Shown piece by piece: positions 14,301-25,000 of a stretch of DNA of 64,000 nt. A program made the translations under genes and the position numbers. This stretch comes from Apus apus (lineage: Eukaryota > Chordata > Aves > Apodiformes > Apodidae). Numbering within the stretch: the first letter of the stretch is position 1; every line of letters starts with the position of its first letter. The notes below the pieces were generated by a model that ran no database searches, was not told the DNA's origin, and was given only the letters and a program-made list of their open reading frames with translations. Where the stretch lies: positions 6,190,056 through 6,254,055 of the forward strand of contig NC_067304.1 of the NCBI RefSeq assembly GCF_020740795.1. The letters run 5' to 3'.

Positions 14301-15470
14301 TTTCAGAAGTATAATTGGATTATAATCAAGCGCGAGTTTCTATTCCCAGTTTCTCTCGAGCTGGGGAAGCTGCTCCCTGAGCTGCAGCAACAGGAATGGG
14401 AAGGAAAGAGCAGACTGAGCCGAGCTGGGTGGAGGGGAGGGGGCGGACAAGGGCTCCAGCAATACCAGAAGGACTTTGCTGGATAATGAGCTTTGCAATC
14501 CCAGTAAATAATTAGGCAGGCTGGGAAGCGGCAACAGTGAGAGGTTACCCATTGCAGACTAATGCCCTCTCACCTCCAGGGTGCGGAAAGGACCAGCCAG
14601 CCAGGGACCACACGGGACGAGGGAGCTCTCAGATAACGTTGGTCTTCACCAGCCACCAGTTTGTGAGGAATGAAGGAAGGAGAGCTTAAAGCCAGCGGCA
14701 GCTGGGCCACCAGCTCTCCCTGTCCCACAGCCGCAGCCGGCAGAAGCAGGGCAGGGGTAGGAGACCTCTCCCCAAATTCGTATGAAGAGGTGTGAGCCCC
14801 AGATGCCCCAGGGGAGGAAGACAATGGTCCTCCCTGGGGAGATCATCGCTCCAAGGAGTGCCTGTCAAGAACAGCAGCTCTGCCCCGTCCCCCATGGCCT
14901 CTGCCTTCATGCCCCCCCGCAGCTCCGGGGGCCGTACTAAGACCCCCCGCCGGCCCTGCCGCGGAGCAGCCGGCTTCCCCGCACAGGGGCCCGCGGGAGC
15001 GCAGCCAGCGCTGCTGCTCCTGCCCTCACGCGGGCAGGGTGGGCTGGGAGGGCCGCGGGACGGGGGGCACAGGCAGCCGGCGGCCCCCCAGGCGGGGCGC
15101 GGAGCCCCGCGCAGCCCCGCGGAGCGCGGCCGGCGGTTTCTCACCCTGCAGTGACCCCTGGTGGGGGGGAGGGCAGGAGGGGCCGCCCCAGTCCCGGTCC
15201 CGGCCCCGAGCATCCCGCCGCGCCGCTGCGCCCCTTCCCCGGGCGGGGCCCGACGGGGCGGCCGCGGCCGCCGGTTCCGCGCAGCGTCCCCGGGGATGCG
15301 AAAGTGGCGGCGGGAGCAGGGCCGGTGCCCGACGGCGAGGGCAGGAGCTCGGAGGGGGTGGGAAGTAGCCCGGAGGGGGGGCAGGAGCCCGGGGGGGGCT
15401 GTCCGACCTGCCCTCGGGGAGGTGGGGGGTCGGTCCGACCGGAGCGGCGGCTCCGCGCCTCTGACTCTGC

Positions 15471-15475
15471 CCAAT
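15471..15475 (+). promoter_or_regulatory. WNT2B: CCAAT box in the WNT2B CpG island
   Basis: CCAAT followed by GAG gives a partial NF-Y type match (the two bases before it are GC, not two purines). It lies 400 bp upstream of the start codon within the CpG island, a plausible distance if the 5' UTR is 300-350 nt. Confidence 0.4.
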
Positions 15476-15874
15476 GAGAGCCCGCAGCACGGCGGGCGCT
15501 GTCAATATTTGGCCGCGGCCCCCGAGCTCCCAGTCCCAGAGCGTCCTCGCCCTCCGCGCAAGGCCCCTCCATGGCCCGGCCCGGCCCCGCTGCCCGCCCC
15601 GCGCCGCTCGGGGGGCGCCGGCCCCGCTGAGCGCCCCGGTCCAGGACCCCCAGGGAAGCCCCGCCGCCCAGCCCAGCCCGGCCCGGCCCGGCCCTGCCCG
15701 CCGCCCCCCGCCCAGCAGTATGCGCCTGGCAGCGGGGGCCCAGCCGGGGCTCGCTCAGCAGCGCGGAGCCGGCAGCCGCGCCGCGGGGCCGTGACGGGCA
15801 GTGCCCCCGAGGGGAGCGCGGGCAGGACCCCATTTCTCGGTCATTTCTCCGTCTGGACGCCGCCCCGGAGAGAT

Positions 15875-16038
15875 ATGCTCAGCCCAAACCGCCTGGAAGC
15901 GTCTCCTGGGATTGCCTTGGCCCCCAGGCGTGCGGAGTGCGGAGCCTTCCCTCGGACGGCGAGCGCGGCCCCCCGGCTTTGCCTCCCCCTCGTCCTCCTC
16001 CTGCTCGCCCTGACACCCCGCGCCGACTCTTCGTGGTG
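15875..16038 (+). CDS. WNT2B: WNT2B coding exon 1 (signal peptide)
   Basis: The start ATG has G at -3 and the exon encodes residues 1-54 plus two bases of W55. A basic and polar N-terminus is followed by a Leu-rich core ([10 protein letters not shown]) and then ADSSWW; cleavage after the alanine or serine region is likely. The donor is GTGAGT at 16039, phase 2. The human exon also ends in SWW before YIGALG, which fixes this start region. The same frame is open for 714 nt upstream, so a longer N-terminus cannot be excluded from sequence alone. Confidence 0.88.
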
Positions 16039-19000
16039 GTGAGTCCACGCCCCGAAGGTCCCTGGGCTCCGGGATGGGGACGGGTCTGGGGAAGCGCGGC
16101 CAGAGCAGCGGCGGCGAGAGGGCAGCGAGTGCCGCAGAGCCGGAGCCCGACGTGCGGGCGGGTCGGCGGGGAGCGGCCGCGGCGGCGCGGGCGCATCGCG
16201 GGTCCCGGTCCCGGTGGGAGCCCCGCGGCAGGACGGGCTCGGCGCTCCCCCGGCTCCACCTGCGCGGCTCTGGCGGCGGCGATGCGAGCTCCCGGGGAAG
16301 GGCGGTGGACGGGGAATGGCAGCTGCCCGCCCCAACCTGCCGCGGGGCTGGGACCGGGGCTTTCCCGGGACGCAGGCGCCCAAAAGCGCCGTCGCCACCC
16401 GCTTATCCCTGAGGCCGGTCTGTTGCAGACCCTCCCGAAACCGTCCCTCCCCGGGCACCGGCAGGGAGCCGGTTTGGTCCCTCAGCAGGGTTTAGACCTG
16501 GGAAGCGGCAGCAACGAGCAGCTCCCCCGATCCACCCTCCGCAATCCTGGGATCCCTCTGGAGCTGCGGCATCCCTGCGGGCTGCTGTGCTGCCCCGCGC
16601 ACTTGCGGTACAGCTTCTCGTAAGCCGCGCGTAGCTGTTCTGCACCGTTTTGGTAAGGCGAGGCTCTGCAACAGATCGAAATGATGCCACGGCAAATGCC
16701 AGCCTGCTAGAAATTAATGTCCACCTGTCCCGATTCCTCTAACAATGAAAATTCACGCCTGCAGAATGAGAGTAATTAGGATAACAAGGTCTGTAAAGTT
16801 TTCCAATCGATCCCGTGCTGCTTCAGTAGTTCAGCAGCACTGAAGAAAACAAAAACAAAACCACAACAAACTTCGCTGCAGAAAAGTTCTCCCCACCCTA
16901 TAAAAGTCCTCTCTAATCTTGTGGAAAACACTGTTTTCCACGCCAATCTCATCATCATTAGCACATCACAGTAGATGAAGCAGAACTTAATCAAATTCAA
17001 CCCATCTGCCACTGAAAGAGAACGGTGGCTTCTGGAATTCCTCCACTACTGTGGAGCATGTTGTGAGGGCACGGGAGCCCTTCATAGTCGTGCCGATAAC
17101 ACAGGTATTCCTGGGTTTTGAGAGCACGTCTGGGCGTGTGGCTGTCCTGGCCATGCTGGCATCCCTGGCAGAGCCATTCCAGGGTGAGGAAGGTGAACAA
17201 GAAAGCTGCGGGGCTGGGAGGGAGAGGGGAGCCCAGGGGACCAGCTGCTGGGCAGCAGGTCTGCAACCAGGCACAAAAGGTGAATGGTGTGAGGAGCAAC
17301 TTCTTCCAGCGGGCTTAGGGGGGCACGTAGAATGCAAACCAGCAAGGGCAGTGCCTTTCCCGGCCATGCTCAGGGGAGAGCTCCTGCAGCCTGATTCGGT
17401 TCCACGGGAACTGAAATCACCGGGAGAGAAAATGCGTCACCACAGGCGAGTGTCAGGTTGATACAAGCGCTGCCGGCGCCAGACCTGCCCCCAGCCCCGG
17501 GCAGGCGAGGGCAGGGCGGCGGCTCTGCCCAAGGTGATGGTGCTGCTACCCCAAAAGCCGAGGAAGGAGGAAAGAGTCCTAGGGCAGCACTGAAGTTAGA
17601 ATATTTAACTTCACTGTCGAAGAGGCAAGAGAAAGGGAGGCTTGTTAGAGCCGAGGAAAGGTGCCTGGGGTGAAGTAGCTGGGAAAAGAGGTATGAGCAG
17701 TCAGAGCATCGCCTACCCAGAGCAGAGCAGTCTAGTAGCACACGTGGATGCTGGCTGAAGGGTGAAAATCCTTTCTTTAGGAGGAGTGTGAAAAGCACCT
17801 CTTTTCCTTGCTGTTGTACCTCACTTCTCCCCACGATGACTCCGCCGCGGTGTCTGCCCTAATTCCAGGCGCACGTCGCTTCCCAACAAGCAGGAGGAAA
17901 ACCAGCCACATTTTAAGCCTCAGTAGCTGTGGCTTATTTGCAGGAAGTTAGATTTAGCTCCCACAGCACTTTGTGTTCTCAGCTTGCAGACCAGCTCCCT
18001 GGCTGGCAGTTTCTGGTTCAAGGGAGAGTGATGAGTGGGGCAGGGCCAGGGTGGCTGGGGCAGGAGCCCAGGCTGGGGTGGACAGGGCTGGGGGCTCCCA
18101 CCAGCTCCTCAGCCTTGGTGCAGCCAGTCACAACGCCTTTGAACATTTCCAGCAAGCAGAATTGGCCCCAGAGACGTTAACTACATGGCCTTTACACAAA
18201 AAAAAACACCCAAAAAAATAGCAATAAATACGCTGAACTCTAAAGTTCACATTTTAAATGGTACTTTCTCCTCTGTAGACCAGAACATTCCTATGAAAAG
18301 CTTTCGTTGAAGCAAGCACTGTTCTGCTGGACGTGTCAGTTCTGATAAAATAGCATGTTTAGATGACATTGTGCTTTACTGAAAACGGTTTCAGCCAGCT
18401 GTAGTTTGGGAAAAAATTATTCAGTGATTTACATAGGTTTCCAAGCACATCTTTAGCACTACTGATATTGCAGTAAATACATTTGGTGGTGCATCATCGT
18501 TCCTTATTTTTATTATTATTGCCAAATTCTTCTAGGGATTCACACACAATAAACTTGTGGAACTAGAGGAAATGCTTCTCATGTTCAGAGTCGACTTTTA
18601 AAGCAGATTAACAGGAAAAAAAATGGGTCAGTTCTGATCACAGTACATGGAAAGGAAATATCAACCAAATGTTTCTTCTAAACAACTGCAAATTATTAAT
18701 TTTGCGTGACGTCAGGCACAGCCCGCGCCGCCTCACAAAAACGCCAGGAATTGGTGAACTTTGGTGCTTGAAAAAGCATCTCTGGGTGCGTGTGTGTGTG
18801 TGTGTGTATGTGCTTGGAGCACATAGCAGCAAGAGGAGTGTTGGCGCAGGCAGAGGGGACAGGCTCGGGCTGGTGGCGGGGCCGGCGCAGCCGCGGTTGG
18901 CGACGGGCACTGGCCCCACAGCACCCATGCAGAAATGCTCCCAAGCCCTAACACGTTACTTAGCAACAAAATACCAGCTGAAACACAGACAGAAATTAAG

Positions 19001-22000
19001 AAGGAATGCAACGGGAAAATCCCTAAATCCCGTTTACACTTGAGTGGGCTGGGGCAGGGCAAGCAGCATCGTCCAGGGTGGGCAGCTCTGGCCTGGCAGG
19101 GCCGTGCCCTGCGCTGCGAGAGGACATCGGGCCCCAAAGGCGGCCTCCGAAATTCCTTCCGAAAGATTTGGAAGATTAGACAAATGTTGCTTATAAACAT
19201 CAACTGTGCAATAAACAAACTTGGTGTAAATAACTAAGTAGAGTTTACTTGCCGTTGAGAGCCCCGCTAGCTGCTCTGGTGTGGAAAGCCATTTTAGACT
19301 GAAGGTTTGGTTAAAGAAAAATGTACACAAAGCCGTAAGCACACACCCCTGCACCCCACCCTCACACATACCCGCTCGCCTGCAGGCCCACATGAACCCC
19401 CCCAAGCCCCCGGTGCACCAAATCCTCGTTAACTTGTTTATTGCTAACCACAGCCCTTGGAAACTACAAATATTTAATTTCATCTGGCATTGGAGCAGAT
19501 GGGAGGCATCAGGCTCCCAAAGAGATAAAACAAATCTGTGGAAGGAAGACTAACGCAAGCTTGGGCGCGGGTTGGGAAGTGTGCAGGAGTCTGGTGGCCA
19601 CATTGGGCTCCTCCAGGCATCGGGGGATCATGGGGGTCCTGGGGAGCTGCTGCTCCCCCGGGCAGAATGCCTGGTCAGGCACTGCTAAGGATGCTCCAGG
19701 TGCTGTGCTCCAGCTCCCTTCCTGGGCAGAGAAGATGCCCCAAGGGCAGATGGTGAGGCAGGGCTGCCCATCACGCCTCTGTGCCAGAGCAACCCGAGGA
19801 GCCAGGGTCAGGCCCTTCCCGAGGGCTTCCCCACCTGTAGGCAGCTGGAGAAGAGGATGATCCCACCAGGACAGGTAGGGAGGAGCAGTGCTCCTGCAGT
19901 TGTGCCTCTCCAGCATTTGCTATGTGTTTCCATCATGACACCAGTGCTGGGTCCTGGTCCAGACAGAGCAGATGGGCACAAAGTGATGGAAAAGTGGAGC
20001 CACACATGTGCGTGGGTACAGGAGAGAGAGGCTCATTTAAACAGGCATCACACTGAGGTGTGTGGGAGGGGAAATAGCATCAATAGGAATGTTTGAAATT
20101 AAGCCAAGGGGAGGACAGCTGCCTGGCGAGCACCAGGCAGGGCTGTGACCCCTGGGTGCAGGGGGGCCACTGCCTCCCCTCCGTGGGGGTCCCCCCAGGG
20201 CAGACCCACACAGCCCCACCAGGGCTTCCCTGGCAGGGGTCTCACAGCTCACGTGGAGGCTCCGACAGCAGCATGTCCATAGCTCCCGATGGCATCCCGC
20301 ACGGCGGGTGAACCTTTCCCTCCTCACCCGCCTGGTCTCAGCCCAGGACTGTCACAGACAAGGTGCCAGAGACTCCCCCACAGTGCCCAGGGCATGGGGA
20401 CCGCCAGGGTCCCTTTGGGTTGTCACAGAACACTTTGCATGGCAATAAAAGCAGGAGGTCAGGGACCAGGAAGTCTTTATCCTGAGGCCTCCGCAGCTCC
20501 CGCTGCACAGGCAGCCCCGCTTTGAAAAATAAGTTTTAAAGTAACGTCAGACTGACAGAGAATGAACCCTGTGGCCTTTGCAGCAGCCCTGGTGTTCCTG
20601 GTTGGGGTTCATTGAACAGATGGGTTCTCTCAGTCACTCTGTGCCGTTATAATAATCCTAATTGTGTTTCTTAGTCCATTTTTCATTAGGGTCACTTTCA
20701 CCTATAGGAAATCTTTCTTACAAAGAAATGCAGAAGAAAAAACCCTTCTGGTCTTCCAAACTCATTAGCTGTGTCTATTACTAATAGAGATTCCAGCAGT
20801 GCCTGCAGTCCACTGTGAGGAGGTCCGTGCTGGGTGAGGTCCTGAAGAAACACACCAGTGCTGCTTTGGGCAACTCATGCCCAGCACACAAGATATGCCA
20901 CACTAGAACCATCCCTCCTGCCTTACCTCCAGAGACTGTCTTACTTACACCCCTTAGCAAATACTTCAAGATTTTGAAAGGGAAAAAAATACCATACTTC
21001 AGGATAAAGCATGTTTTTGATGAGCATTTTGTATTATATTCATAAGTTGCCAACAATGCCTCAAGGAGCAGCTCTCACCCAACACTGAGCAAGACTTTGC
21101 CACCATAGCAGGGGCACTGGAGCCCTTTTCTCCAAGTGCTTTCATACTCCCAGCCCTGCCCGGGCTCTGCAGCAGCCTGAGCTGTCAGGAATTGCTGCTC
21201 ACCCCCTACATGTCTTGCAAACACCACATCTCACCTTACAACACCACAAACAGAACAGGCCACAACTTCCAGGTCCCCCTCAATACAAGGTGCCAGCAGC
21301 AAACCCAAACCCTCCCACCTCAGCTGAGCGGACAGCAGGGCAGGGTGATCAGCTAGGTCCTGCTCCCCAGGACCTCAGTGTCTGCTGGGCATTCCTGCCC
21401 TTCCCCAGAAACTGCATCCCACAGACTGCAGGGAGACTGCAGCAAGGGAACCCCAGCAAGAGCCCAGCGGCACACAACTGGGAACAGGAGCAACAAGAAA
21501 CAGAAGGATCATGCTGCAGGAACTATGTGCCTTGAATGGCACTGGTAGTGGCTCAGCATGATGATATTAAAAATTATTCAAGTGAGACTAACACTCTCAA
21601 CATACAGAGTAGTGGCTCTAAGTGAGGAAATTAGGACTATTAATCATTCCAAGGCGTTAACAATTCCAGCAGGCCAGGATGGCCTGGTTCCCAGTGGGGC
21701 TTAATAAAATACTCTTAGTTTATAATAATAAAATAATATCTCAAATGTCTATAGCACCTTGCAACCCAAAGTCCTTTGCAGCTGACTATAAATTTGTCTG
21801 CCCACAGCCAGGGAGAGCAGAGGAAGGAAAGTGCAGCATCCTTGGGAAGTATGCAAAGAACTGGAGGAGGTGAAATGCTGCCAGGCATGCTGGAATTTGC
21901 TCTTTATCAGGCAAAGAGGCAGGGATGTTGGATTCGATCCTATCTGAACAAGGTGTCTCCAATAGCTGCCTAGGGCTTTCTAGCCTCCCACCTAAAGATT

Positions 22001-25000
22001 GTATGTTGATTCTATGGGGTGGGAAGAGAGCAGAAGCCAAGTTTGGCTCCCAAGGTGATCTTCCAGGACTATCACAGTGGTTACAGGAGTGATGGGGAGG
22101 TGAGCGAGTTCTCCCATGGGAAGGACTCCAAGTGCCTCCAATAGCACTAAGAAGCCAGACCATGCTCCCCCCTCAACCTCGGCAGCAGAGCCCTGGGAGC
22201 AGGAGTCAGCAGTGACCACGCTCTGCAGAACGACCTTTTGATATCAAGCAATACCCAAATAGGTGTGTCAATACCATAAAAACCAGTATAAAATGCAATA
22301 TTAAATACAGCAGTGCATCTGGGATAATTTCATTAGAATTAGGGACTGACTGAATTAGGGACTGAATTAGGGACTAACATACTTCTCAACAAGAGTGTGG
22401 CGTCGTGGCGAAGTGACAAACGAGAACAAGTTCCAATTCCACTGAAGTCCATCCCTTCCCGTGAAATCCTTTCCTTCCTTCAAAATCACTTTTTCCAAGA
22501 GACATTTTCCACCCAGCATCTCCTGATAAGTCCAGATGACAAACATGACCCCAGCTGAGCCTGCCCCAGCCTCAGGTCTCACCAGTCCCCCAGTGCAGGC
22601 GGCAGCCGATCCCACCGTCCTGCAGAGCTGGGATGAGCGGTCGGCAGCCCCGCTCCTCAGGAGCCATGACCAGAGCACCCCGTGCCTGGGCAAAGAGCAA
22701 CAGTGCCCAACAACAAGACACCACCCAAAGAGGAAATATGGAGCCTTCCCAGCAGCCCCAAGGCCTGCAGCCCCACAGTGGCTGGTGGGTCTTTGCCTGC
22801 TCCCACCCCAGCCCTATGCAGAGCACGTGGCAGCCGGGCACGGCGCAGCAGTATGAGGAGCAGGGCTGTGCCCCTGCCAGGATGTGCCCCTGCTGGGATG
22901 TGCCCCTGCTGGGATGTGCCCCTGCCAGGCTGACTTACCAAGTCCTGGAGAACGCTGCTCCACTGGGGGCTGGAGACACCAGAGCTGGGTGTGCACAGGA
23001 GCCTTGCTGCCATCGCCTCTTCAGGACTGGAGAGCTGCCCCTAAACCACTGGGTCAGCCCATTTTAGCAGTTAAACAGAACTGCCAACAGCTCTGTTACA
23101 AAAAAAAAATAATAATTAAAAAAAAAATCCAGAGGTGCCCAGGTCTGTATTGCAGGGGGCTGGTTGTCTATGACAAAAAGAAAACTGAAATCCCCTTTGC
23201 AGCATCCTACTGCTTTGGTCTCCAGAGTTAGGGTTCCCTCTGACCACTGGCTTTGCAGAGCAGCCCCAAGCTCCTGTGAATACAGACTGGTGCTCCCGGG
23301 ATCCAGAGAGACCCCTCAGCAGCCACACAGCCAGGCTTAGGTTGACAAGTTTGGGGCAGGCTGGCTCAGGCTGCCCACAGGTCTCCTTTCTCACCTGCCC
23401 ATTGCTAAGGTGTCCCAGGCTCTGGCCACGCTCCTCATCTCCCACTGCTGCAGCAGGACACGCTGCTTTCCCAAGTCTGTGGTCTTTCCTGTGAAGGAGC
23501 TCAGCAACTGGGGAGCTGCATATACTGTGTCGGGGCCAAAAGCACAGTTTATTGATCCAGGAAAGGACTCCAGCACAGTGAAGATGGAGAAGGAGTGAGG
23601 CACGCTGGGATCTGATTCTTGGGACAAGATGCAGCAGATCCTGGGAACTGGCAGCCCATACACGACTGTGGGGATCCCCTCCTCACCTGGAGGGCAGAGA
23701 ACTGACATGGAAGGAAGCTCTGACTGCTGAGACCTTCATCAACACAGCCTGAGCTGAGGGCAGAGACATGTCATGGGCCACACAGTTCTGTGAGAACACC
23801 CTGAGGAGACTGCAAGTCCTTCGGGAAGCAGGCTGGCTCTCGTGGGAAGCACAGGAGCAGGACACATCCAGCACGGAGGCAGGCTGTGGAAGGGGGTTAG
23901 TGCAAAATACACGCTGCCAAGTAAATAGATGCGTCTGCCTCTGATTTGCATGTTTATCTTAGAAGCAATTTAGGTTTCTCCTTGTTTACAAGAGCCGAAG
24001 TCAGCAGACTCTCAGAACAAGAACAGAGCAGGGAGCCAACATGTGACAGTTGTCTCCTGTTCCCCGGCGCTCGCGGGCGGTTGGGAAAGAGCTGGTCCCG
24101 CGGCGCGTCCGGCGAGGTTTGGTGGCAGAGCTGGGGGCTGGGGGCAGCGAGGAGAGCGGGGCCCGAGACCACTCACCTTGTCACATGAGGTCACCGGGCT
24201 CTGCTGCCGCACAAGCTGCTCCATGCAGGGAACAGGGAAGGGAGGCGAGGGCCCAGTGCCACGCGTGGTGGCACAGCCTTTCCCGCAGCTCTGCGTCCCA
24301 CAGCCATTCCTGGCAGCTGGACTCCAGGAGCAAATGGGAAGCATGGCAAGCTCGTGCTCACACGCTGAGCTGCAAGAAGGAAACGCTGCAGCATCCCGCA
24401 GGCACGGGCACCAGCAAAGAGCTCTGCTCTCAGCAGGGGCTCCACAGGCTCTATGGACACTGGGAGAGGACCTCATGAACCATTTGAGAAGGTGGGGGAT
24501 CATTATCCTCACATGCACTTAATTATTACCTCCCTCACAGCTCCCTCAGGCTGCTCCTTGCCTCTCTCCTGCCAACCATACACAAACCCAGGCCCAAGCA
24601 GCCTCCAGCATTGGGAGCAGTTCCCTCTCACAGACTTTTTTGAACTCAGGGCTTGAATTGGTTGTTGTTTTATTCTGCTGTAAAAATGCAGATTCCCCAA
24701 GAGTACAGCATTTCACAGAAATTTGCCACTTCCAGCACAACTTCGTTTTTTAGAAATTAAGTTCTGATAAGGCAGCTGGCAACTTCTCAGAACACCCATT
24801 GTCTTTCCTATTTCAGTGTTTTCAAAATGTCATAGGTTTTTAGAAATTAAATCAGAAGGGATGCTTTAATCAATCCAAAACAAATGTTTGGGTTTTCTCC
24901 CTCCCAAGATTCTGCTTGGCAGAATTTTCTGATGTTCCTCATCTCACTCCATTTCAGAGTAACTGAACCCAACTGGAGCATTTCTCATGAAATGGAAGGT

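Larger units (their letters stand above)
1..14900. other. Intergenic DNA upstream of WNT2B, no gene supported
   Basis: I find no coding exon here that I can defend. The many short open frames on both strands have no recognisable protein family and no convincing series of acceptor and donor sites. The stretch is moderately GC-rich, with AT-rich, slowly varying-looking patches near 4740-4900, 5160-5250, 6250-6450 and 9840-9960 that could be non-coding regulatory DNA. In mammals CTTNBP2NL lies on this side of WNT2B, so the last part of its 3' UTR could reach the left edge, but I see nothing that proves it. Simple and tandem repeats in this stretch are listed separately. Confidence 0.6.
14900..16480 (+). 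promoter_or_regulatory. WNT2B: CpG island and promoter region of WNT2B
   Basis: The sequence turns abruptly GC-rich with very frequent CpG and stays so across the first coding exon into the start of intron 1. A CCAAT box lies near the middle and no TATA box is evident, which fits a CpG-island promoter with dispersed start sites. Poly-G stretches at 15355-15430 could form G-quadruplexes. The transcription start cannot be placed from sequence alone; a position between about 15470 and 15850 is my inference. Confidence 0.75.

Noticed and set aside
1-14900. 3' end of CTTNBP2NL, expected on this side in mammals
   Set aside because: No coding exon of that gene could be recognised; any overlap would be untranslated sequence that I cannot identify by eye.
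15141-15833. Long open frames antisense to the WNT2B leader
   Set aside because: GC-rich CpG island sequence rarely has stops; no family resemblance.
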